A stretch of 64,000 bases of DNA from Burkholderiales bacterium (GTDB taxonomy: Bacteria; Pseudomonadota; Gammaproteobacteria; Burkholderiales; SG8-41): positions 672,892 to 736,891 of the forward strand of contig JALHRQ010000001.1 in NCBI GenBank assembly GCA_022841375.1, read 5' to 3'. Shown in pieces: positions 61,316 to 64,000 of this stretch. Both the position numbers and the translations under genes were made by a program. The notes beneath the pieces were generated by a model that saw nothing but the letters and a program-made list of their open reading frames with translations, had not been told where the DNA came from and searched no databases. Each line of letters starts with the position of its first letter. The first letter of the stretch is position 1.

Positions 61316-61342
61316 CGGGGCCGCAGTCAAGCTGCGGCCCCG
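61316..61342. terminator. Hairpin between convergent genes
   Basis: CGGGGCCGCAG-TCAAG-CTGCGGCCCCG, a perfect 11-bp stem. It lies between the hydrolase and the Bug gene, which are convergent. Only a short T-rich tract follows, so termination is likely but not textbook. Confidence 0.65.
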
Positions 61343-61383
61343 TGGATTTCGTGATGTCTTGAAAGCTTTCAGCGCTGCGTTGT

Positions 61384-62376
61384 TTATTCGATTTTGGTGC
61401 CTGAGCTTTTCACCACTTTGGCCCATTTGTCGATCTCGGCTTTCATATAAGCACCGAATTGGTCCGGACCCATTAGTGTCGGCTCAAAATGATTTGCGAT
61501 CATTTTTTCCTTCGTTGCCGGCTGATTGACAATTTTTTCGATTTCCGAAAACAGCCGGTCAACAATCGGGCGCTGCATCCCAGATGGCCCCACAATCGCA
61601 TACCAAGTGCTCGCCTCATACCCTTTCAACCCTGACTCTGCCACCGTCGGCAGGTCCGGCAGCGGTGTGATGCGCTTGGCGCTGGTCACAGCAAGTGCCC
61701 GCAGTTTCCCGGTTTGCACAAAGGGGATCGACCCAGGCGTTGATGACAGGCTGACCTGGATATGTCCTGCAATCAAATCCGTGGTCGCGAGCACGGCACC
61801 TTTATATGGCACGTGCACCATCTTGATTCCGGCCAAACTATTGAGCAATTCGGTTGCGAGATGTGCAGCGTTCCCGGTAACAGCACCGTAGTTGAGCTGG
61901 TCGGGCCGGGCCTTCGCCAGTTTCACCAGATCGTTGAATGACTTCACCGGCAATGACGGATGAGTCGCGACAACAAACGGCGCTGAAGCCATCAAGACTA
62001 CCGGCGTGAAATCGCGTACCGGGTCATAAGGTAGCTTGCTGAACAGGCTTACGTTGATCGCAAAATTGCCGGAGCCTGCCATGAAAAGCGTGTAACCATC
62101 CGCAGGCGATTTTGCAGCCATCTCGGCAGCAATGTTTCCGGCCGCGCCTGGACGGTTATCGACCACCACCTGTTGGCCGAGCACGCCCGACAGCGGTTGC
62201 GCGACCAGGCGCGCGAGGATGTCGGTGGGACCGCCCGCCGCCAGCGGAAGGATCATCCGTATCGTTTTCGTCGGATAGCCCGGTGCTGCGGGTTTGGTGG
62301 TCTGGGACCACGCCGGCAAAATGCCGGTAAAGCAAAACGTCAATACGACCAGCAATGAACTTTTGGCATATTGCAT
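61384..62376 (-). CDS. Bug-family tripartite tricarboxylate transporter receptor 2
   Basis: 330 residues. A signal peptide ends near PAWSQ. YPTKTIRMILPLAAGGPTDI and VVDNRPGAAGNIA are the family's ligand-site motifs. A PD40 protein gene lies 49 bp upstream on the same strand, and a divergent LysR gene follows beyond it, a common Bug-locus arrangement. Ligand unknown. Confidence 0.9.
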   Translation of the reverse strand: MQYAKSSLLVVLTFCFTGILPAWSQTTKPAAPGYPTKTIRMILPLAAGGPTDILARLVAQPLSGVLGQQVVVDNRPGAAGNIAAEMAAKSPADGYTLFMAGSGNFAINVSLFSKLPYDPVRDFTPVVLMASAPFVVATHPSLPVKSFNDLVKLAKARPDQLNYGAVTGNAAHLATELLNSLAGIKMVHVPYKGAVLATTDLIAGHIQVSLSSTPGSIPFVQTGKLRALAVTSAKRITPLPDLPTVAESGLKGYEASTWYAIVGPSGMQRPIVDRLFSEIEKIVNQPATKEKMIANHFEPTLMGPDQFGAYMKAEIDKWAKVVKSSGTKIE

Positions 62377-62425
62377 AAACCCTCCTCATCCACTCGTTCT
62401 TGATAAACGGTGCACTGGCACCGGC

Positions 62426-63502
62426 TTAACCCTGCCGACCACCGAGTTTTCGCGCAGCCGCCCGTTCTGCAGGCGTTTCCCACTGCTGCGCGTATTCGCT
62501 TTTTTCCCACTCTTCAAGATTGATCAGCCCCAACCCCATACCAAATCCGGGTTCGCTGGTGTAGGTGTTGACCATGAACGCCAGCCATTTGCCGTCCGGA
62601 CTCACATTGGAGTTGCTGGCGCGCCATGGTGGACTATCGATCAGGCGCGTCATTCGGACACGCCGACCGCTGCCGTCGAGCTTCAATTTCCACAAATCAA
62701 CCGGTGGAAACTGGTTTATCAGATCACACGAAGACTCCAGGCAGATGTGCTCGTTGTCCGGGAAGATCCCTTCGCATTCGTTGTGCGTCAACGCTTCGTC
62801 TATATACGTAACTACATCAAGATTTTTCAGGTCGATGCCGCGCGTAACCGTTTTCCAGTCACTCTCCCGAGTACGGCTGCCGAGATACTCCTTAAATATG
62901 AGCTCGGTGTCCTTGTGTCGGAAATCCTGAGGTTCAGGCCGGCGCTTCTCGACGCTGCGGTAAACAACCCTGTCGTTGCTGATCCGTGGGTTGCCATCCG
63001 ATCCGTATTCCAGATCGATGACATGACACTCGAAATCATCAATTGAACCTATGCGTGGATCGTGTCCGCCATGCGTGGCAAACGCGAAACGGTTGGCCAG
63101 CGTGGAAATGGCGGCCCCTTCTGCGATCTTGCGCCCGATCGGTTGTGGCGGGCGTTTTGCGTCCTTGTCCATGATCCAGATTTCCGACTCCAGATGCCGG
63201 CTGGTATGGCGGTCCTTGAATGTTTTCGGACCAATCAGGAAGTAGTCACCATTGGGTAAAAACAGCACCCGCAGAAAAGAATGGTGATCGCCGAGACCCT
63301 TCGTCAGATTACGCACTTTGCGGCTGGCAAAATCTATTTCACAGACGTCACCGTAATTTTTCTCGATAAACGCAATACGCTTGCCGTCAGGTGACCAATA
63401 CGGGCGTTCGCCATATTCGAGCAGTTTTTCGTGGTATCGCGGCGGATTATCAAGAATATGCTGGCCTTCGAAGGGCTTGTTGTCTGTTTTGTAGATTGGC
63501 AT
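62426..63502 (-). CDS. PD40/TolB-like beta-propeller protein
   Basis: 358 residues, no signal peptide. WD40-like/PD40 repeats include RPYWSPDGKRIAFIEKNYG, EIWIMDKDAK, and SNVSPDGKWLAFMVN. The pattern matches TolB-type propellers, often enzymes or receptors acting on small molecules. It is between the Bug receptor gene and the divergent LysR gene, so a role in the same catabolic pathway is plausible. Confidence 0.7.
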   Translation of the reverse strand: MPIYKTDNKPFEGQHILDNPPRYHEKLLEYGERPYWSPDGKRIAFIEKNYGDVCEIDFASRKVRNLTKGLGDHHSFLRVLFLPNGDYFLIGPKTFKDRHTSRHLESEIWIMDKDAKRPPQPIGRKIAEGAAISTLANRFAFATHGGHDPRIGSIDDFECHVIDLEYGSDGNPRISNDRVVYRSVEKRRPEPQDFRHKDTELIFKEYLGSRTRESDWKTVTRGIDLKNLDVVTYIDEALTHNECEGIFPDNEHICLESSCDLINQFPPVDLWKLKLDGSGRRVRMTRLIDSPPWRASNSNVSPDGKWLAFMVNTYTSEPGFGMGLGLINLEEWEKSEYAQQWETPAERAAARKLGGRQG

Positions 63503-63650
63503 GGAATTGAGCCTTTGCGTTCAGTCATCAATATCTCAGGGTGGCTGGACTGCCATCCGGAGGTAATGCGGTCATTGATTCTGTTGCCGCCCGATCATTC
63601 TGTAAAATGAATATTTACTCAAATATCATATTTTTAAAAGAATAGTCTTT

Positions 63651-64000
63651 ATGACCCTCAAACAGCTGCGCTGCCTGCTGGCGCTTACGGACCATGGCCT
63701 AAGCGTTTCACGTGCGGCCGTGGCACTGCATACGTCCCAGCCCGGGGTTAGCAAGATGGTAGGGGCGCTGGAAAAGGAAATTGGACTGAATTTTTTTGTA
63801 CGGACCGGAAACCGGCTGGTCGGCCTCACCGACGCGGGACGCAACGCGGTCGAACTGGCCCGGCGCGTGCTCCGCGACACCGGAACCATCTCAACACTCG
63901 CCGGCAACGTACAAACAGGCTTTACCGGCACATTGCGCGTCGGCACCACGCATGTGCATGCGTGTTATGCGCTGGTGGAAATCGTTCAGCGTTTCCTCAC
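63651..64000 (+). CDS. LysR-family regulator (3' end outside window)
   Basis: N-terminal 116 residues visible. The winged helix MTLKQLRCLLALTDHGLSVSRAAVALHTSQPGVSKMV is typical of LysR, with LEKEIGLNFFVRTGNRLVGLTDAG. The start of the effector domain (TGTLRVGTTHVHACY) resembles CysB/Cbl-type members. Divergent from the PD40 and Bug genes, which it may regulate. Confidence 0.88.
   Translation, partial: MTLKQLRCLLALTDHGLSVSRAAVALHTSQPGVSKMVGALEKEIGLNFFVRTGNRLVGLTDAGRNAVELARRVLRDTGTISTLAGNVQTGFTGTLRVGTTHVHACYALVEIVQRFL

Noticed and set aside
1-64000. tRNA, rRNA, CRISPR arrays, insertion sequences, prophage genes
   Set aside because: Looked for and not seen; no transposase, integrase or repeat-spacer pattern was recognised.

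Overview
The window is GC-rich chromosomal DNA of a betaproteobacterium, most like Burkholderiales/Nitrosomonadales. The grounds are two Bug-type tripartite tricarboxylate receptors, a BktB-like thiolase, DUF1840 and DUF3185 proteins, and a Methylobacillus-type eps cluster with an exosortase. No rRNA, tRNA, CRISPR array or insertion sequence was seen.

Layout. 1-11.6 kb is ordinary chromosome: the end of a Tat-exported NrtA/CmpA-like binding protein, an M48 lipoprotein protease, a GT39-type transferase, Hsp33, a thiolase, a GGDEF-hemerythrin protein, a Bug receptor, an AraC regulator and an MFS transporter. 11.8-18.4 kb is an envelope/general-stress island, mostly on the minus strand: glycine-zipper proteins, an RcnB-like protein, DUF3185, two lmo0937-type membrane peptides, DUF3096, DUF1840, a Crp/Fnr regulator, a Cys-repeat periplasmic protein, CsbD and a CsbD-like paralogue. 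18.6-23.1 kb carries pgi, a second Crp/Fnr regulator, a PEP-CTERM protein and a lytic transglycosylase. 23.1-29.2 kb (minus) is a nucleotide-sugar operon, rfbBACD plus a sugar nucleotidyltransferase and manC. 29.5-54.8 kb (plus) is a complete exopolysaccharide/exosortase B locus: CPBP protease, EpsL, EpsD, EpsE, EpsF, EpsG, XrtB, Wzy-like polymerase, Wzx-like flippase, glycosyltransferases, acyltransferases, a small lipoprotein with a metzincin-like zinc motif, a GT26-STAS fusion, EpsI, VanZ and a WcaJ-type initiating transferase. A second PEP-CTERM protein and a decayed copy of its 3' end follow. 56-59.2 kb holds a transglutaminase-like protein, two small envelope lipoproteins, a third Crp/Fnr regulator and a small winged-helix protein. 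59.4-64 kb is ordinary again (GST, alpha/beta hydrolase, Bug receptor, PD40 propeller protein, partial LysR).

Main observation. A 16-bp CRP-like palindrome, TGTNCG-N4-CGNACA (equivalently TGTNC-N6-GNACA), recurs upstream of genes in the 14.6-57.9 kb section and was not found in the flanks. It lies before two of the three Crp/Fnr genes, both PEP-CTERM genes, epsD, the rfb operon and the divergent CPBP/EpsL genes, wcaJ, the BON lipoprotein and the stress genes. Weaker versions precede pgi, DUF3096 and the first crp gene. At most sites a -10-like hexamer begins exactly 29.5 bp from the site centre, which puts the site at about -41.5, the class II activator position. I infer that one or more of the three local Crp/Fnr paralogues run a regulon joining exopolysaccharide synthesis, exosortase sorting and envelope stress. 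One of these promoters appears to drive a transcript of about 75 nt ending in a strong intrinsic terminator (14576-14652, minus), a candidate small RNA or attenuator.
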